Shown: positions 34,159 through 48,227, counted from the first letter of the stretch. The stretch: DNA of 64,000 bases from Neisseria subflava (GCF_024205745.1 NZ_CP073117.1:124001-188000), one strand, 5' to 3'. Numbers and translations are program-made. Notes: generated by a model not told the origin, from the letters alone.

Positions 34159-35361
34159 ATGAATACTCCTGTTTATCTCAGCCGTCCGGCACTGACCAGC
34201 GCATTGGGCAGCGGCTTGCAAGTTCATGCCGATGCCTTACTCACGCCGTCTGAAAACACGCCCCTGACTTTTTCAGACCAATGGGTAAAAGGCAAAACAC
34301 ATGCTTTCGGTGCAGTCAAAGAAACCCTGATGCCCCTGCCCGACAGCATCCCCGAAGCGCATCGCAGCCGCAACAACCAGCTTATCCTGCACGCGCTTTC
34401 GCAAATAGACGTGCTGATTCAGACAGCCATTGCCCGTTACGGCAAAGAAAGGGTCGCTGTCGTTATCGGTACGTCCACCAGTGGCGCAGACGAAAATATC
34501 CCCTTGTTCCAACACGTTGTCCAAGGTGGTGAATGGACAGATGTTCCGTTCAAACAGCTGCAACACACCATGGCTTCGCCCTCCGAATTTATTGCCCAAG
34601 TTTACGGTTTGGACGGCTTGCGCTATACCGTCTCCACCGCCTGCACTTCCGGCGCACGCGCCCTCATCAGCGCAGCCCGACTGCTTCGTGCCGGATTGTG
34701 TGATGCCGTAATTTGCGGCGGCGCAGATACGCTTTCTCCACTGACGATTAATGGTTTTGCCTCTTTGGAAGTGCTTTCAGACGGCATCGCCAAGCCTTTT
34801 TCTGCCAACCGCAACGGCATCAATATCGGCGAAGCAGCCGCATTTTTCGTGATGACGCGCGATGCAGATTTTGATGGCGAAATGCAGTTGCTGGGCTATG
34901 GTGCAAGCAGCGATGCCTACCATATGTCCTCGCCCCGCCCCGATGGTTTGGGTGCAGCACAATCTTTTCAGGCCGCTTTGGATAAAGCTGGTTTGAAAGC
35001 GGAAGACATCGGCTGGATCAATCTGCACGGCACCGGCACGCAACACAACGACAGCATGGAAAGCCGAGCCGTTGCCGAAGTATTTGGCAGCCACACCCTT
35101 TGCACCTCAACCAAGCCGTCTACCGGCCATACCTTAGGCGCAGCCGGAGCGATCGAAGCTGCGTTTGCTTGGTTGATGGTCAACCGCCAATACAATCCGG
35201 AAGGCAAACTGCCGCCGCAACAATGGGACAAAGTACCCGATTCCGAGCTGCCCAACATCGCCTTGACCGACGAAAACAGCCGCTGGCCGTCTGAAAAACG
35301 CATTGCCGCCAGCTCGTCATTTGCCTTCGGCGGCAGCAATGCCGTTTTGATTATCGGATAA
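34159..35361 (+). CDS. Beta-ketoacyl-ACP synthase (aryl polyene type)
   Basis: 400 residues of thiolase fold. All three catalytic residues are visible: cysteine in STACTSGARALISAA, first histidine in NLHGTGTQHND, second histidine in KPSTGHTLGAAGAIEAAF. It is a complete condensing enzyme. The tight coupling to the DUF3261 lipoprotein and the MMPL gene upstream suggests polyene chain elongation rather than housekeeping fatty acid synthesis. No acyl carrier, ketoreductase or dehydratase gene is in the window. Confidence 0.88.
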   Translation: MNTPVYLSRPALTSALGSGLQVHADALLTPSENTPLTFSDQWVKGKTHAFGAVKETLMPLPDSIPEAHRSRNNQLILHALSQIDVLIQTAIARYGKERVAVVIGTSTSGADENIPLFQHVVQGGEWTDVPFKQLQHTMASPSEFIAQVYGLDGLRYTVSTACTSGARALISAARLLRAGLCDAVICGGADTLSPLTINGFASLEVLSDGIAKPFSANRNGINIGEAAAFFVMTRDADFDGEMQLLGYGASSDAYHMSSPRPDGLGAAQSFQAALDKAGLKAEDIGWINLHGTGTQHNDSMESRAVAEVFGSHTLCTSTKPSTGHTLGAAGAIEAAFAWLMVNRQYNPEGKLPPQQWDKVPDSELPNIALTDENSRWPSEKRIAASSSFAFGGSNAVLIIG

Positions 35362-35373
35362 GTCCTTATATTT

Positions 35374-35399
35374 AGGCTGTCTTTTCAGACGGCCTTTTT
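35374..35399. terminator. Imperfect DUS hairpin terminator after the ketosynthase
   Basis: AGGCTGTCT pairs with AGACGGCCT (one G-T) around a tiny loop and ends in a T run. Confidence 0.75.
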
Positions 35400-35473
35400 C
35401 TTTTCCGCAACTTAAAAAACAATAACATCAAAACAACAACCAAATCCGCCGAAATATGCCATAATAGGCTTAG

Positions 35474-37756
<2,283 letters not shown>

Positions 37757-37767
37757 TTAAAGCAATT

Positions 37768-37796
37768 AAAGGCCGTCTGAACTTTCAGACGGCCTC
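37768..37796. terminator. DUS-pair terminator of icd
   Basis: AAAGGCCGTCTGA and TCAGACGGCCT close around a short loop, 11 bp after the stop. Confidence 0.8.
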
Positions 37797-37814
37797 AAAC
37801 CTTATGGAAACACA

Positions 37815-38408
37815 ATGAAAAAAACCATTCTTTCTCTTACTCTCCTCATCAGCGCTCCGGCTTTGTGGGCATTTTCCCCTGCCGAATTGGCACAAACCCT
37901 GCAAAAACCGCAAAACGTGCAAGGCAATTTTGTCCAACAACGCCAGCTCAAATCCCTCAGCAAACCCATGACCACCAGCGGCAGCTTTACCCTTGTTCCA
38001 CAAAAAGGCCTGCTCTGGAAAATGCAAAAACCATTTGAAACTACCCTGCGCGTGCGTTCAGACGGCATCATGCAATGGAACGGCAACCAATGGGTCAACC
38101 CAAATGCCAGCAAGCTCAACGGCCAAAGCCGCCAAATCAAACTTTTCCTCGACCTTTTGGGCGGCAATACCCAAGGTTTGGAAAAACAATTTGATTTGAA
38201 ATTAAACGGCAACGAGAAAAAATGGACGTTGACCCTAACTCCGAAAACCGCCATTACCCGCCAAATCTTCAACCGTATCGAAATCAACGGCGATACGCTG
38301 GTACGTAAAATCGAATTGGACGAAAAGCAAGGCGACAAAACCACCATGCAGTTTAACCAAATCCAAACCGATAAAGCTCTGGACAGCTTCAGCCGTACCG
38401 CCCTGTAA
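37815..38408 (+). CDS. LolA-like outer membrane lipid carrier protein
   Basis: 197 residues with a signal peptide (MKKTILSLTLLISAPALWA). The mature protein is of LolA/LolB fold: VQGNFVQQRQLKSLSKPM, GSFTLVPQKGLLWKMQKPFE, MQWNGNQWVNPNAS. LolA-like proteins of this branch occur in aryl polyene clusters next to MMPL exporters and may ferry the polyene lipid to the outer membrane. It also could be a general carrier. Separated from the other polyene-like genes by icd. An AT-dialect DUS lies inside at 38057-38068. Confidence 0.82.
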   Translation: MKKTILSLTLLISAPALWAFSPAELAQTLQKPQNVQGNFVQQRQLKSLSKPMTTSGSFTLVPQKGLLWKMQKPFETTLRVRSDGIMQWNGNQWVNPNASKLNGQSRQIKLFLDLLGGNTQGLEKQFDLKLNGNEKKWTLTLTPKTAITRQIFNRIEINGDTLVRKIELDEKQGDKTTMQFNQIQTDKALDSFSRTAL

Positions 38409-38422
38409 TTGTCTATCCCAAC

Positions 38423-38459
38423 AAAAGGCCGTCTGAAAATAGATTTCAGACGGCCTTTT
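38423..38459. terminator. Bidirectional DUS-pair terminator
   Basis: AAAAGGCCGTCTGAAA and TTTCAGACGGCCTTTT between the converging LolA-like gene and rbgA. Confidence 0.85.
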
Positions 38460-38462
38460 GTA

Positions 38463-39404
38463 TTAATCGGCTGAAGGCTGCCGCCCTTTTCGTTCCGCCT
38501 TTCTGGCTTCGCGAATGGCTTTGAGTTCGGCCTCTTTCTGTCTGGCTTTTTTCAGCCAAGCCTCCCATTGGTTTGGCGTTTCCAGCGTAATTCTGCCGAT
38601 TTTGCCTTCTCGGAAATCGGTCAGGATATTTTCAGCGGCCTTTTGATAATTGACTCGTCCGCCGCTCAAAACCGCTCCGCGTTTTTTGGCAATCCACTCC
38701 AACCAGGAAGTATCGTCCCAATGGCTGCTTGGATCTTTGTCGGCTTGATAGCGCTCTTGCAACAGGGCCAGATAATGGCGGCGGAGGTAATCCAAAAGCT
38801 CAAGCGCCACTTCTTCTTCATCCAGCGCGTTGCGTCCGACTGCACCGCCGGCTGCAAGGTTATAGCCGCCTTCTTCAACGATAATTTTCGGCCACAACAT
38901 ACCGGGGGTATCGTAAAGCCAGAAATCGTCGGCAAGGAAAAGGCGCTGTTCGGCTTTGGTAATACCGGGTTCGTTACCGGTTTTGGCAGATTTTTTACCG
39001 ATCATGCCGTTAATCAAGGTGGATTTGCCGACGTTGGGGATACCGCAAATCAGGACACGCAGCGGCTTCTCGATACCTTGGCGATGCGGAATCATGGCGC
39101 GGCAGGCTTGGGTGATTTTGCCATGCGCGCCGGTTTCGGAAGAATCCAGCGCAATGGCGCGGGTATCTTGGCGGCTGTTGTAGTGTTCGAGCCAAACTTT
39201 GGTGCGCTCGGGATCGGCAAGGTCTTGCTTGTTTAAGATTTTGAGTTTGGGCTTGCCTTTGGACAACTGGGCAAGCAAAGGGTTTTCGCTGGAAGCAGGC
39301 ATACGCGCGTCCAACATCTCAATCACCATATCAACGCTTTTAATACGTTCGGCAATGGCTTTTTTTGCCTTGTTCATGTGGCCGGGAAACCATTGGATAG
39401 CCAT
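38463..39404 (-). CDS. ylqF: Ribosome biogenesis GTPase YlqF/RbgA
   Basis: 313 residues with the circularly permuted GTPase order: G4 LNKQDLAD first, then G1 GIPNVGKSTLINGM, then G3 DTPGMLWPK. N-terminus MAIQWFPGHMNKAKKAIAE is diagnostic of the YlqF/RbgA family, which assists late 50S ribosomal subunit assembly. The C-terminal part (SSHWDDTSWLEWIAKKRG) and a basic tail follow. Single gene, minus strand. Confidence 0.95.
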   Translation of the reverse strand: MAIQWFPGHMNKAKKAIAERIKSVDMVIEMLDARMPASSENPLLAQLSKGKPKLKILNKQDLADPERTKVWLEHYNSRQDTRAIALDSSETGAHGKITQACRAMIPHRQGIEKPLRVLICGIPNVGKSTLINGMIGKKSAKTGNEPGITKAEQRLFLADDFWLYDTPGMLWPKIIVEEGGYNLAAGGAVGRNALDEEEVALELLDYLRRHYLALLQERYQADKDPSSHWDDTSWLEWIAKKRGAVLSGGRVNYQKAAENILTDFREGKIGRITLETPNQWEAWLKKARQKEAELKAIREARKAERKGRQPSAD

Positions 39405-39431
39405 GTCTTTTTGTTCTTTCTATTCGTATCT

Positions 39432-39469
39432 GAGGCCGTCTGAACAATCATTGTTTTTCAGACGGCCTC
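39432..39469. terminator. DUS-pair terminator of the small lipoprotein gene
   Basis: GAGGCCGTCTGAACAA and TTGTTTTTCAGACGGCCTC flank a short loop beyond the stop at 39498. Confidence 0.8.
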
Positions 39470-39497
39470 GATATTGGGATAATCGGTCAATCAGGAT

Positions 39498-39734
39498 TTA
39501 GAGATTGCCATGCTCGTAGCTGTAATAACCTGCTTCATCCATACATTGCTCAAACGTCTTGGATGTATTGTCACGTTTGGTTCCATTTTGAACTTGTGAT
39601 TTGCAAGTATTGATTTGGCGGGAAACTTCGGCTTCGCTCGCGCCGGTACGGTGCCAACGGTAAGCAGTGACAGGCTCTGTGGCACAAGCGGTCAAGATAA
39701 ACAGGGATAATGCGGTCAGACTGATTTTTTTCAT
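39498..39734 (-). CDS. Small hypothetical lipoprotein
   Basis: 78 residues from the ATG at 39734 (MKKISLTALSLFILTACAT); the longer open frame upstream is part of rapZ read in another frame. Lipobox LTAC. The mature chain (HRTGASEAEVSRQINTCKSQ, TFEQCMDEAGYYSYE) has two cysteines and matches the pattern of small neisserial/enteric lipoproteins with one-disulfide helical hairpins. Function unknown. AAGGAAG lies upstream. Confidence 0.78.
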   Translation of the reverse strand: MKKISLTALSLFILTACATEPVTAYRWHRTGASEAEVSRQINTCKSQVQNGTKRDNTSKTFEQCMDEAGYYSYEHGNL

Positions 39735-39768
39735 GGTTTCTTCCTTTAAGGCCGTCTGAAACGGCAAG

Positions 39769-40623
39769 TTAGCGTCCTGCCAAGCTTTGTGCCTGACGGT
39801 GGCGGACAAGGAGTTCGTAACGGCCTTTGAGGCGCTCGGCCAGTTTTTCCACAACATAAACGGAGCGGTGCTGTCCGCCGGTACAACCGATGGCAATCGT
39901 TACATAACTGCGGCTCTCTTGTTGCAGGCGCGGCAACCAGCGGCTAATAAAATGGTCGATGTCATCAACCATTTCTTGAGCCAACGGCTGCTGGCCCAAA
40001 TAATCTTGAATAGGCTTGTCCATGCCGGTAAAGGGGCGCAATTCCGGATCGTAATACGGATTGGGCAGGCTGCGCATGTCAAACATAAAGTCGGCATTGT
40101 TGGGAACGCCGTATTTGAAACCAAAGGATTCAAGAATGACCAGCAAGCCGACACGTTCAATATTGAGCCATTGTTGCACCGCGTAACGCAGCTGCTGTGC
40201 ATTCATTTTGGACGTATCGATGCAATATGCGATGTCTTTAAGCGGGAAGAGCCATTCGCGTTCTTTTTGCAGGCTTTCCACCAAAGTCAGGTTTTGACCG
40301 GACAAAGGGTGTCCGCGGCGGGTTTCTGAGAAGCGGCGAACCAAAACGCCCTCTTCCGCTTCAACAAACAGGACTTCGACCTGATGCCCTTCATTACGCA
40401 AATATTGGATTTGCTCTTGCGCTTCTTGGATATTGATACCGGAACGAATATCAACGCTGACACCAAGCTGGGTTTCTTCGCCGCGTTCAATATGGTACAA
40501 CACCAGCGAAGGCAACATTTCCAAAGGCAGATTATCAACGCAATAAAAGCCTGAATCTTCAAGTTGTTTGAGGGCTACGGATTTTCCTGAGCCGGATAAG
40601 CCGCTAATCAGGACGATTTTCAT
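39769..40623 (-). CDS. rapZ: RNase adapter protein RapZ
   Basis: 284 residues from the ATG at 40623 ([20 protein letters not shown]). The P-loop GLSGSGKS and the [20 protein letters not shown] motif near the C-terminus define RapZ/YvcJ, which binds nucleotides and, in enterics, directs small RNAs to RNase E. Its start lies within the end of hprK (20-bp overlap), so it is translated from the ptsN-hprK-rapZ operon. Confidence 0.95.
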   Translation of the reverse strand: MKIVLISGLSGSGKSVALKQLEDSGFYCVDNLPLEMLPSLVLYHIERGEETQLGVSVDIRSGINIQEAQEQIQYLRNEGHQVEVLFVEAEEGVLVRRFSETRRGHPLSGQNLTLVESLQKEREWLFPLKDIAYCIDTSKMNAQQLRYAVQQWLNIERVGLLVILESFGFKYGVPNNADFMFDMRSLPNPYYDPELRPFTGMDKPIQDYLGQQPLAQEMVDDIDHFISRWLPRLQQESRSYVTIAIGCTGGQHRSVYVVEKLAERLKGRYELLVRHRQAQSLAGR

Positions 40624-41566
40624 GATTTTGTTCGTTTTCTTTGAGTTGTGTTTGATGGCGTTCGAGGAATTCTTTGGTGCTGTCTTTACCGCGCAATTGA
40701 AGGATGTAATTGCGCACTGCAGCTTCAACCAATACTGCTAAGTTTCGACCGATTGCAACAGGCAGGGTAACGGAACGGACGCTGACGTTGAGGATAGATT
40801 CTGTTTCGGTACGGATGCTCAATCGATCGAGTTGTTTCATGTATCCGTCGTCGGCCGGGACCAAATTGATAATCAGCTGGAGGATTTTTTTCGGACGGAT
40901 GGAGGTTTCACCAAAAATATGGCGGATATTGAGTATACCCAAACCGCGTACTTCGAGGAAATCACGCAGCATAGGCGGACAACGGCCTTCCAGCATTTCA
41001 GGGCCGGTACGGAAAAGTTCGACCGCGTCATCGGCAATCAGGCTGTGACCGCGCGAAATCAGCTCCAATGCCAATTCGCTCTTACCCAAGCCGGATTGTC
41101 CGGTAATGAGTACGCCCACTTCAAATACATCCAAAAATACGCCGTGCTTGATGGTGGAAGTCGCCAATGTGCGTTGCAGATAAATCCGCAAAACGTCCAT
41201 CAGGTGTGGACTTTCCTGTTTGGAAGTCAGCAAGGGGATACTGTTGGTATGGCAATAATCGCGCAATTTGGGCGAAACCGGCAAGCCATTGGCAACGATG
41301 ACTAAAGACATGGGAATGTCGAAAAGCTCGCCGAAATCGTAGTTGAGCTCGCCCGTTTCCAAGCGGCGCAAATATTCGGCTTCGGCTACCCCGACAACTT
41401 GAATTTGGTTGGGATGGATAAAATTTAAGTGGCCGACCAAAGCCAAGACGGGTTTATCGGCTTCGACACCGATACGGTTGTCCGCGCCGGAATTACCGGC
41501 AGCCCAAGCAAGTTCGAGTTTGTGCTGATTGTCGGAAAACAGGCGGCGGACGGATATGCTGGGCAT
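40604..41566 (-). CDS. hprK: HPr kinase/phosphorylase
   Basis: 320 residues. N-terminal receiver-like domain, then the kinase domain with P-loop [17 protein letters not shown] and the family signature [15 protein letters not shown]. HprK phosphorylates HPr on a serine and reverses it. Neisseria keeps this with ptsN and rapZ as a regulatory PTS. Four bases separate it from ptsN. Confidence 0.96.
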   Translation of the reverse strand: MPSISVRRLFSDNQHKLELAWAAGNSGADNRIGVEADKPVLALVGHLNFIHPNQIQVVGVAEAEYLRRLETGELNYDFGELFDIPMSLVIVANGLPVSPKLRDYCHTNSIPLLTSKQESPHLMDVLRIYLQRTLATSTIKHGVFLDVFEVGVLITGQSGLGKSELALELISRGHSLIADDAVELFRTGPEMLEGRCPPMLRDFLEVRGLGILNIRHIFGETSIRPKKILQLIINLVPADDGYMKQLDRLSIRTETESILNVSVRSVTLPVAIGRNLAVLVEAAVRNYILQLRGKDSTKEFLERHQTQLKENEQNHENRPD

Positions 41567-41569
41567 GAA

Positions 41570-42019
41570 TCACTCTTCGCTCAGGAGTGTGCGTACTTCT
41601 TCGGCAGAAGTAGCAGCCATCAATGCTTCGCGGATGGCCTTTTGAGAGAATCTGCCGGCCAGTTTGGACAATACTTCCAAATGTTCGCCGGTAGCGTTTT
41701 CAGGCACAAGCAGAATAAAAATCAGGGAAACGGGTTTGCCGTCGGGCGCATCAAAGGCAACCGGCTCTTTGGTGCGGATAAACGCACCGGTGGCTTTTTT
41801 CACGCATGCGTGACGGCCGTGGGGAATCGCCACCCCCTGCCCCAAACCGGTCGAACCAAGCTTTTCACGGGCAAACAGGCAGTCGAACACGTTGGTATTC
41901 GGTAATTCTGCTTCATTCTCCAGCAGCTGTGCAGCCTCTTCAAACAGACGCTTTTTGCTGCTGACTTCCAAATCCAAAACGATATGGGACAAAGGTAAAA
42001 TTTCGCCGATCAGGCTCAT
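41570..42019 (-). CDS. ptsN: PTS IIA-Ntr component
   Basis: 149 residues from the ATG at 42019 (MSLIGEILPLSHIVLDLEV); upstream in-frame codons lack a ribosome site. The phospho-accepting histidine lies in GLGQGVAIPHGRH. This is an EIIA-type regulatory protein, not a sugar transporter. First gene of the ptsN-hprK-rapZ operon, with AGAGA upstream. Confidence 0.95.
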   Translation of the reverse strand: MSLIGEILPLSHIVLDLEVSSKKRLFEEAAQLLENEAELPNTNVFDCLFAREKLGSTGLGQGVAIPHGRHACVKKATGAFIRTKEPVAFDAPDGKPVSLIFILLVPENATGEHLEVLSKLAGRFSQKAIREALMAATSAEEVRTLLSEE

Positions 42020-42226
42020 GTGTATCTCTTTTAAATGTCGCAAAACAATGGGATTGTACCGATTGTCGGTGCAAATCTCAATCCTGAAGACGCAATTTAC
42101 ACTCGCCCTGCTAACATTTTCCATGTTGTTTTTGATGTTTTTTAACGAGCTAAAAATAATTCAACTATTTGTTTATATGGAATTTAAAGTAAAAATCCTA
42201 TCAATGGTAAAACCATGATTCAAATG

Positions 42227-42255
42227 AAAAGGGGCATGTCCTGCATACCCCTTTT
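42227..42255 (-). terminator. Terminator of ubiA
   Basis: AAAAGGGG...CCCCTTTT stem of 8 bp with an extra ATG/CAT pair and a TCCTG loop; T-rich tail on the minus strand. A single reverse DUS lies between it and the ubiA stop. Confidence 0.65.
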
Positions 42256-42288
42256 CCCTTTCTTTTCAGACGGCCTCAACCTGGTTTT

Positions 42289-43209
42289 TTAAAACAGTTT
42301 GGAAACCAAAAACAACCAGAAATAATGGCAGACCAATCCGCAAAACCACGCCAAACCGATACGGTTGTTGGCCAAAAACGTTTGGAAACACAACTGGCGG
42401 TCGCGCGTACGGATAGCGGCATACTGCTGATATTGCCAATAAACGGTTACTGGCAATACCAGCCAATAAGGCCAAGTTGCGCCAATTTTGATACCCAACA
42501 CCGCCATCAATACGGTAAACCAAAAATGGCAAAGCATAGAGGCGGTAATATCGTGATGGCCAAATGTGATTGCCGAAGTTTTAATGCCGATTTTCAAATC
42601 GTCTTCTTTGTCCGCCATGGCATAAATCGTGTCGTAAGCCAGCGTCCATAAGGCATTGGCGGTAAATATCAGCCATGCTTCAGGAGGCACTCGGCCTTGT
42701 ACGGCGGCAAAGGCCATGGGAATGCCGAACGAAAATGCCAGTCCTAAATAAAACTGCGGCAACGGGAAAAAGCGTTTGGTAAAGGGATATGTGATGGCCA
42801 AAAATAAGGCCGGAAGGCTCATCAGCCAAGTAAAGCGGTTAAGCGGCACCAAGCATAAAGCCGCCATAAGACACAGCATAACGGTCAAAAGCAGCGCTTC
42901 GGTTTTGGAAACCAAACCTTTGGCAAACGGGCGGTTTTTGGTGCGCTCTACTGCGCCGTCAAAATTACGGTCGGCAAAGTCATTCACCACGCAACCTGCG
43001 CTGCGCATCAGAAATGTGCCTGCGGTAAAGGCAATAAAAATATCCGCGTCAGGAACGCCTTTAGACGCAATCCACAATGCCCAATAAGTCGGCCACAGCA
43101 AAAGCAGTGTACCAATGGGTTTGTCGACGCGCATCAGCTTAGCGTATATCACCATCCGTCCGACAGCGTAACGCGGTAGAATTTGTAAGAAAAAGCGCCT
43201 TATGTTCAT
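42289..43209 (-). CDS. ubiA: 4-hydroxybenzoate polyprenyltransferase
   Basis: 306 residues with many membrane helices. The Mg-binding prenyl motifs are visible as [19 protein letters not shown] and [12 protein letters not shown]. UbiA attaches the prenyl tail to 4-hydroxybenzoate in ubiquinone synthesis. The first Met gives a basic extension ([11 protein letters not shown]); a later start near [15 protein letters not shown] is possible. Paired with ubiC just upstream. Confidence 0.95.
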   Translation of the reverse strand: MNIRRFFLQILPRYAVGRMVIYAKLMRVDKPIGTLLLLWPTYWALWIASKGVPDADIFIAFTAGTFLMRSAGCVVNDFADRNFDGAVERTKNRPFAKGLVSKTEALLLTVMLCLMAALCLVPLNRFTWLMSLPALFLAITYPFTKRFFPLPQFYLGLAFSFGIPMAFAAVQGRVPPEAWLIFTANALWTLAYDTIYAMADKEDDLKIGIKTSAITFGHHDITASMLCHFWFTVLMAVLGIKIGATWPYWLVLPVTVYWQYQQYAAIRTRDRQLCFQTFLANNRIGLAWFCGLVCHYFWLFLVSKLF

Positions 43210-43382
43210 TGATGTAATGTGTCGTTCTTTATGTATCGATTCGGAAGAAATGGCTTTTTAGAGCCTTAGCTCTTATTATAATTTATTGCCGTCTGAAATT
43301 AAACAGATCTTAACAATTTAATTTATTGTATTATAACAGAATTATGACAAACATCGGTAATCGGTTTTATTTTCAGACGGCC

Positions 43383-43877
43383 TTAGCGGTATAAATCTAT
43401 TAATTTCAATAAGAAATATTCTGTTAATTCCAATATTTCGCCGTTCCAATCGAAATACGAACGGCGCGCAATAACAGGCCGTCTGAAAGATGGATGGCCG
43501 GAATCTTCAAAACAAAGAAACTTAAAATCCGAACGTTTCAACGGCAATGTGCCGTCAAACAGGCGCTCGCCCAAAGGCTGCGTTCCGCAATCCAATAATT
43601 CTGTCCATAGACGGCTATCCGGCCGGCACGCGCTTCTGGCTTGTATCACTGTTTCGCCGTCCAGTTTGAGCAAAACATCGCGCACAAAGATTTCGTCTCC
43701 GTTTTCCGCACCCTTCGTCAAACCCAAATACACCGGCTCGACTGAAAACTCCTTGCCGGAAGCACGCAAAGCAGCAGTTAGCGAAGAAACGGTCAGCAGA
43801 TGTCCGGCCTTAGGCGGCAAAAGACTTGAAGCTTCGGCATATGAACAAAGCGTGCCACGCGGTATATCAAGCTCCAT
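43383..43877 (-). CDS. ubiC: Chorismate lyase UbiC
   Basis: 164 residues from the ATG at 43877 ([19 protein letters not shown]). The family features are [27 protein letters not shown] and [19 protein letters not shown]; these fit the small UbiC fold that makes 4-hydroxybenzoate from chorismate for UbiA. It overlaps the bioD stop by 11 bp, so it is expressed with the biotin genes. A DUS lies inside at 43475-43486. Confidence 0.88.
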   Translation of the reverse strand: MELDIPRGTLCSYAEASSLLPPKAGHLLTVSSLTAALRASGKEFSVEPVYLGLTKGAENGDEIFVRDVLLKLDGETVIQARSACRPDSRLWTELLDCGTQPLGERLFDGTLPLKRSDFKFLCFEDSGHPSFRRPVIARRSYFDWNGEILELTEYFLLKLIDLYR

Positions 43878-44523
43878 CTGACACCTCTGTCTTGGCCAAC
43901 TCCTGCCATTTGGCTTCGGGAAACTCATCTTTCAGACGGCCTTTAAGATATTCCAAGGTATCTCCGGCAACAGTTTCATCTTTGCTGTCGTGAATATGGT
44001 TGAAAATCAGGCTGTGCAACTGGATGCCGTATTGTTTGAGCGCGGCGAAGCTGAGCAGAGTGTGGTTGATACTGCCGAGCCGTCCGCTGGTAACGAGGAT
44101 GACGGAATAAGCCTGTTGCTGAATATAATCAATGGTCAACAGATTTTCCGTCAGCGGAACCATCAATCCGCCCGCGCCTTCGACCAACACGATTTCGTAT
44201 TGTGCCGCCAGTTGCTGCGTGGCGGTGCGGATTTTGTCCAAGTCCAAAGTCCTGCCGTCCAGACGGGCGGCGAGATGGGGCGAGGCGGGATAGCTGAAGA
44301 TTTCGGGCATGGTCAGCCGCTGTTTGTCGGCTTCCTGCATGGGTATGCCCATGATTTTGCGGTGGACGGCGATGTCATCGGCGATGTTTTGGCAACCGGT
44401 TTGCACAGGCTTTTGCGTAATCACGCTTTTGCCCTGCTGCAACAATTGTTTTGCCAACACGCCGGTAGCGACGGTTTTGCCGATGTCCGTATCGATACCG
44501 CTGACGAAGTAAACGCCTTTCAT
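43867..44523 (-). CDS. bioD: Dethiobiotin synthetase
   Basis: 218 residues from the ATG at 44523 ([20 protein letters not shown]). The P-loop GIDTDIGKT and [11 protein letters not shown] are BioD hallmarks; it closes the ureido ring of dethiobiotin with CO2 and ATP. Its ATG overlaps the bioA stop (ATGA), and it overlaps ubiC downstream, so bioA-bioD-ubiC form one unit. The longer frame upstream is bioA read in another frame. Confidence 0.95.
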   Translation of the reverse strand: MKGVYFVSGIDTDIGKTVATGVLAKQLLQQGKSVITQKPVQTGCQNIADDIAVHRKIMGIPMQEADKQRLTMPEIFSYPASPHLAARLDGRTLDLDKIRTATQQLAAQYEIVLVEGAGGLMVPLTENLLTIDYIQQQAYSVILVTSGRLGSINHTLLSFAALKQYGIQLHSLIFNHIHDSKDETVAGDTLEYLKGRLKDEFPEAKWQELAKTEVSDGA

Positions 44524-45809
44524 TTGCTGTGTTCCTTCAAGATTTGTACGGTTTTGTCGGCAATTTCGGTCAAGAGGTCGTCTGAAATGATGTAGGGCGG
44601 CATGAGGTACACCAGCCTGCCGAACGGGCGCACCCAAATGCCCTGCGCCACGCAATCCGCTTGAAAACGCGCCATATCCACGCCTTTTCCCAACTCAATC
44701 ACGCCGATGGCACCTAAAACGCGCACATCTTTCACGCCGCGAATGTCCCATGCGGTTTTCAGACGACCTTTCAGGATGCTTTCGATGCGGCGGATATTTG
44801 CCTGCCAGTCTTGGGACAAAAGCAGCTTGACCGAAGCGCAGGCAACGGCACACGCCAGCGGGTTCGCCATAAAGGTCGGGCCGTGCATAAACACGCCCGC
44901 TTCGCCACGCGAAATCGTTTCGGTGACTTTTTGCGAAGTAATCGCCGCCGCCAAAGTCATATAGCCGCCGCTCAAGCCCTTGCCGATACACATAATATCC
45001 GGCACGACGTCTGCGTGTTCGCAGGCAAACATCTTGCCCGTGCGCCCGAATCCGGTGGCAATTTCGTCAAAAATCAACACGATATCAAATTCGTCGCACA
45101 AATTGCGCAATCCGCGAAGATACTGCGGATGATAAAAATACATACCGCCCGCGCCCTGCACGACCGGCTCTAAAATAAAGGCGGCGATATCCGCATGATG
45201 CGCTTCAAACAAGGCGCGGACAGGCTGCAAATCTGCCTCGTCCCATTCATCGTCGAAACGGCTTTTCGGATTATCGACAAAATAACGCTGCGGCAGAGCG
45301 CTGCCGAAAATATAATGCATCCCCGTTTCCGGATCGCAGACGGACATCGCGTTCCAAGTATCGCCGTGATACCCGCGCCTTACCGTCGTAATATTCTGCT
45401 TCGCCGTCAAACCCCGCGCCTGCTGGTATTGCACCGCCATTTTCAGCGCGACTTCCACCGAAACCGAACCCGAATCCGCATAAAAAATACGGTCCAGCCC
45501 CTGCGGCAAAATCCCGACCAACAACTTGCCCAGCTCCACCGCAGGCTCGTGCGTCAAGCCTCCAAACATCACATGCGACATCTGCTTAATCTGCGTCTCA
45601 ACCGCCTGATTCAAAACAGGATGATTATAGCCGTGTATCGCACACCACCAAGACGACATCCCGTCAATCAGCCGCATACCGTCCGCCAATTCGATATGTA
45701 CACCCTCCGCACGGCGCACCGGATAAACAGGCAACGGATCGGTCATGGATGTATAGGGATGGAGCAAATGGGCGCGGTCGAAATCGAGCAGGGAGGAATG
45801 TTCAGACAT
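44520..45809 (-). CDS. bioA: Adenosylmethionine--8-amino-7-oxononanoate transaminase
   Basis: 429 residues from the ATG at 45809 ([19 protein letters not shown]). Class III aminotransferase with PLP lysine in [28 protein letters not shown] and [16 protein letters not shown]. It makes 7,8-diaminopelargonate in biotin synthesis. Upstream, TATAAT-like sequence is seen, but I find no clear BirA operator. It carries two N. mucosa-dialect DUS (44575-44586 and 44758-44769). Confidence 0.95.
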   Translation of the reverse strand: MSEHSSLLDFDRAHLLHPYTSMTDPLPVYPVRRAEGVHIELADGMRLIDGMSSWWCAIHGYNHPVLNQAVETQIKQMSHVMFGGLTHEPAVELGKLLVGILPQGLDRIFYADSGSVSVEVALKMAVQYQQARGLTAKQNITTVRRGYHGDTWNAMSVCDPETGMHYIFGSALPQRYFVDNPKSRFDDEWDEADLQPVRALFEAHHADIAAFILEPVVQGAGGMYFYHPQYLRGLRNLCDEFDIVLIFDEIATGFGRTGKMFACEHADVVPDIMCIGKGLSGGYMTLAAAITSQKVTETISRGEAGVFMHGPTFMANPLACAVACASVKLLLSQDWQANIRRIESILKGRLKTAWDIRGVKDVRVLGAIGVIELGKGVDMARFQADCVAQGIWVRPFGRLVYLMPPYIISDDLLTEIADKTVQILKEHSK

Positions 45810-45861
45810 GTTTAAAACAATGGTTTGATCAGTTTCATTATTATATAACATATTTCCTATT

Positions 45862-46767
45862 TCAGACGGCACGTCTTCCATACTGCATCAACGCCAATCC
45901 GCCCACTGCCGCCAAGCAACTGGCAACCAAGGAAACATGCAATGCTTCGCCCAAAAACCAAGCGGAACACAAAATGCCGAATACCGGCACCAAAGTGATG
46001 TACGCTGCCGCGCTGCCTGCGCCCAAAGTCTTCACGCCTTCAAAATACCACGCATAGCTCAAGACCGTTGCCCCGACAGATAAGCCAATCAAAGCAAACC
46101 AGCCCCTGCCGTCCATTTCGGCAAGCATACCAAACGGCAGGCCGTCTGAAATCAACGCAGGCGGCAGCAACATCATTGCGCCCAGCCAAGCGGTGGCCAC
46201 GGTAACCGTCAACGCATCAATCCCCTGCAACACCGCCCTGCCTATCATCGTATAAGTAACCAAGCAGCAAAGGCTGCAAAACACCAGCACTTCACCCCAC
46301 CCTATGCCGCCGCCCGACAAAAATGCCGCAATCTCGCCATGCGTGACCGCCCATATCGAGCCTGCCACTGCCAACAACATACCCGACACAATCTTGCCAT
46401 TGAGTTTTTCACCAAACAGCAAAGCCGCAAAAAACATCGTCAGCACTGGATTGAATGTGACCAACACCGTCGCCCTTGAAGCAGGAATCCGCTGCAAACC
46501 CAGCATAGACAACACAGTAAAACCAAATACGCCGAATGCCGCCGCCAATGCCAATCCAAGCCATTGTTTACGCGACAAAACCGCCAAAGTACGCAACCGA
46601 TACCGTGCAAACAACCAGCCCAAAAGCAAGATTGCCGCCGTCAAAAAGCGCAGCATACCGCCCGTTAAAGGCGGCAGCGCTTGTCCCAACATCCGCCCCA
46701 TCGGCCAAGATGCGCCCCAAAACGCCGCCATGCCCAATAGTTTTAGATGGATTGCTAAATGTTTCAT
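45862..46767 (-). CDS. EamA/DMT-family transporter
   Basis: 301 residues of about ten hydrophobic helices in two EamA repeats: [18 protein letters not shown] at the N-terminus and [20 protein letters not shown] near the C-terminus. The substrate is unknown; such carriers export amino acids or metabolites. It starts at 46767, separated from the trpB terminator, and its end lies 52 bp from the bioA start. Confidence 0.9.
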   Translation of the reverse strand: MKHLAIHLKLLGMAAFWGASWPMGRMLGQALPPLTGGMLRFLTAAILLLGWLFARYRLRTLAVLSRKQWLGLALAAAFGVFGFTVLSMLGLQRIPASRATVLVTFNPVLTMFFAALLFGEKLNGKIVSGMLLAVAGSIWAVTHGEIAAFLSGGGIGWGEVLVFCSLCCLVTYTMIGRAVLQGIDALTVTVATAWLGAMMLLPPALISDGLPFGMLAEMDGRGWFALIGLSVGATVLSYAWYFEGVKTLGAGSAAAYITLVPVFGILCSAWFLGEALHVSLVASCLAAVGGLALMQYGRRAV

Positions 46768-46894
46768 GGTGATGGATAACTTGAATAATCGGTTTAGAAA
46801 GCGTACAAGCTCGGTTTGAAAAGATAAATTTCCTTAGCCGCCGATACTTGACAGCGTTTGCGCGGATAAAATACTACGCTGATCTTTACGGAAA

Positions 46895-46942
46895 CAAAGG
46901 CCGTCTGAAAGACTGAAATCCAGCTTTTTCAGACGGCCTTTG
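46895..46942. terminator. DUS-pair terminator of trpB
   Basis: CAAAGGCCGTCTGAAA and TTTTTCAGACGGCCTTTG around a 14-nt loop just beyond the trpB stop. Confidence 0.85.
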
Positions 46943-46960
46943 CTGCTCAATCAATAAGGC

Positions 46961-48175
<1,215 letters not shown>

Positions 48176-48190
48176 TTATTCGTTTTATGG

Positions 48191-48227
48191 TTTCAGACGG
48201 CCTAATTCAGTACAAGGCCGTCTGAAA
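48191..48227. terminator. Inverted DUS pair upstream of trpB
   Basis: TTTCAGACGGCCT (48191-48203) and AAGGCCGTCTGAAA (48214-48227); follows the small membrane protein gene. Confidence 0.65.

Noticed and set aside
43324-43338. Zur-like palindrome TATTGTATTATAACA near ubiA
   Set aside because: Only 13 of 15 positions match and the region is AT-rich; a similar 13/15 match occurs by chance near 45835, so it is not distinguishable from background.
45810-45861. BirA operator upstream of bioA
   Set aside because: There is AT-rich sequence and a TATAAT-like box, but no TTGTAAACC-type dyad.
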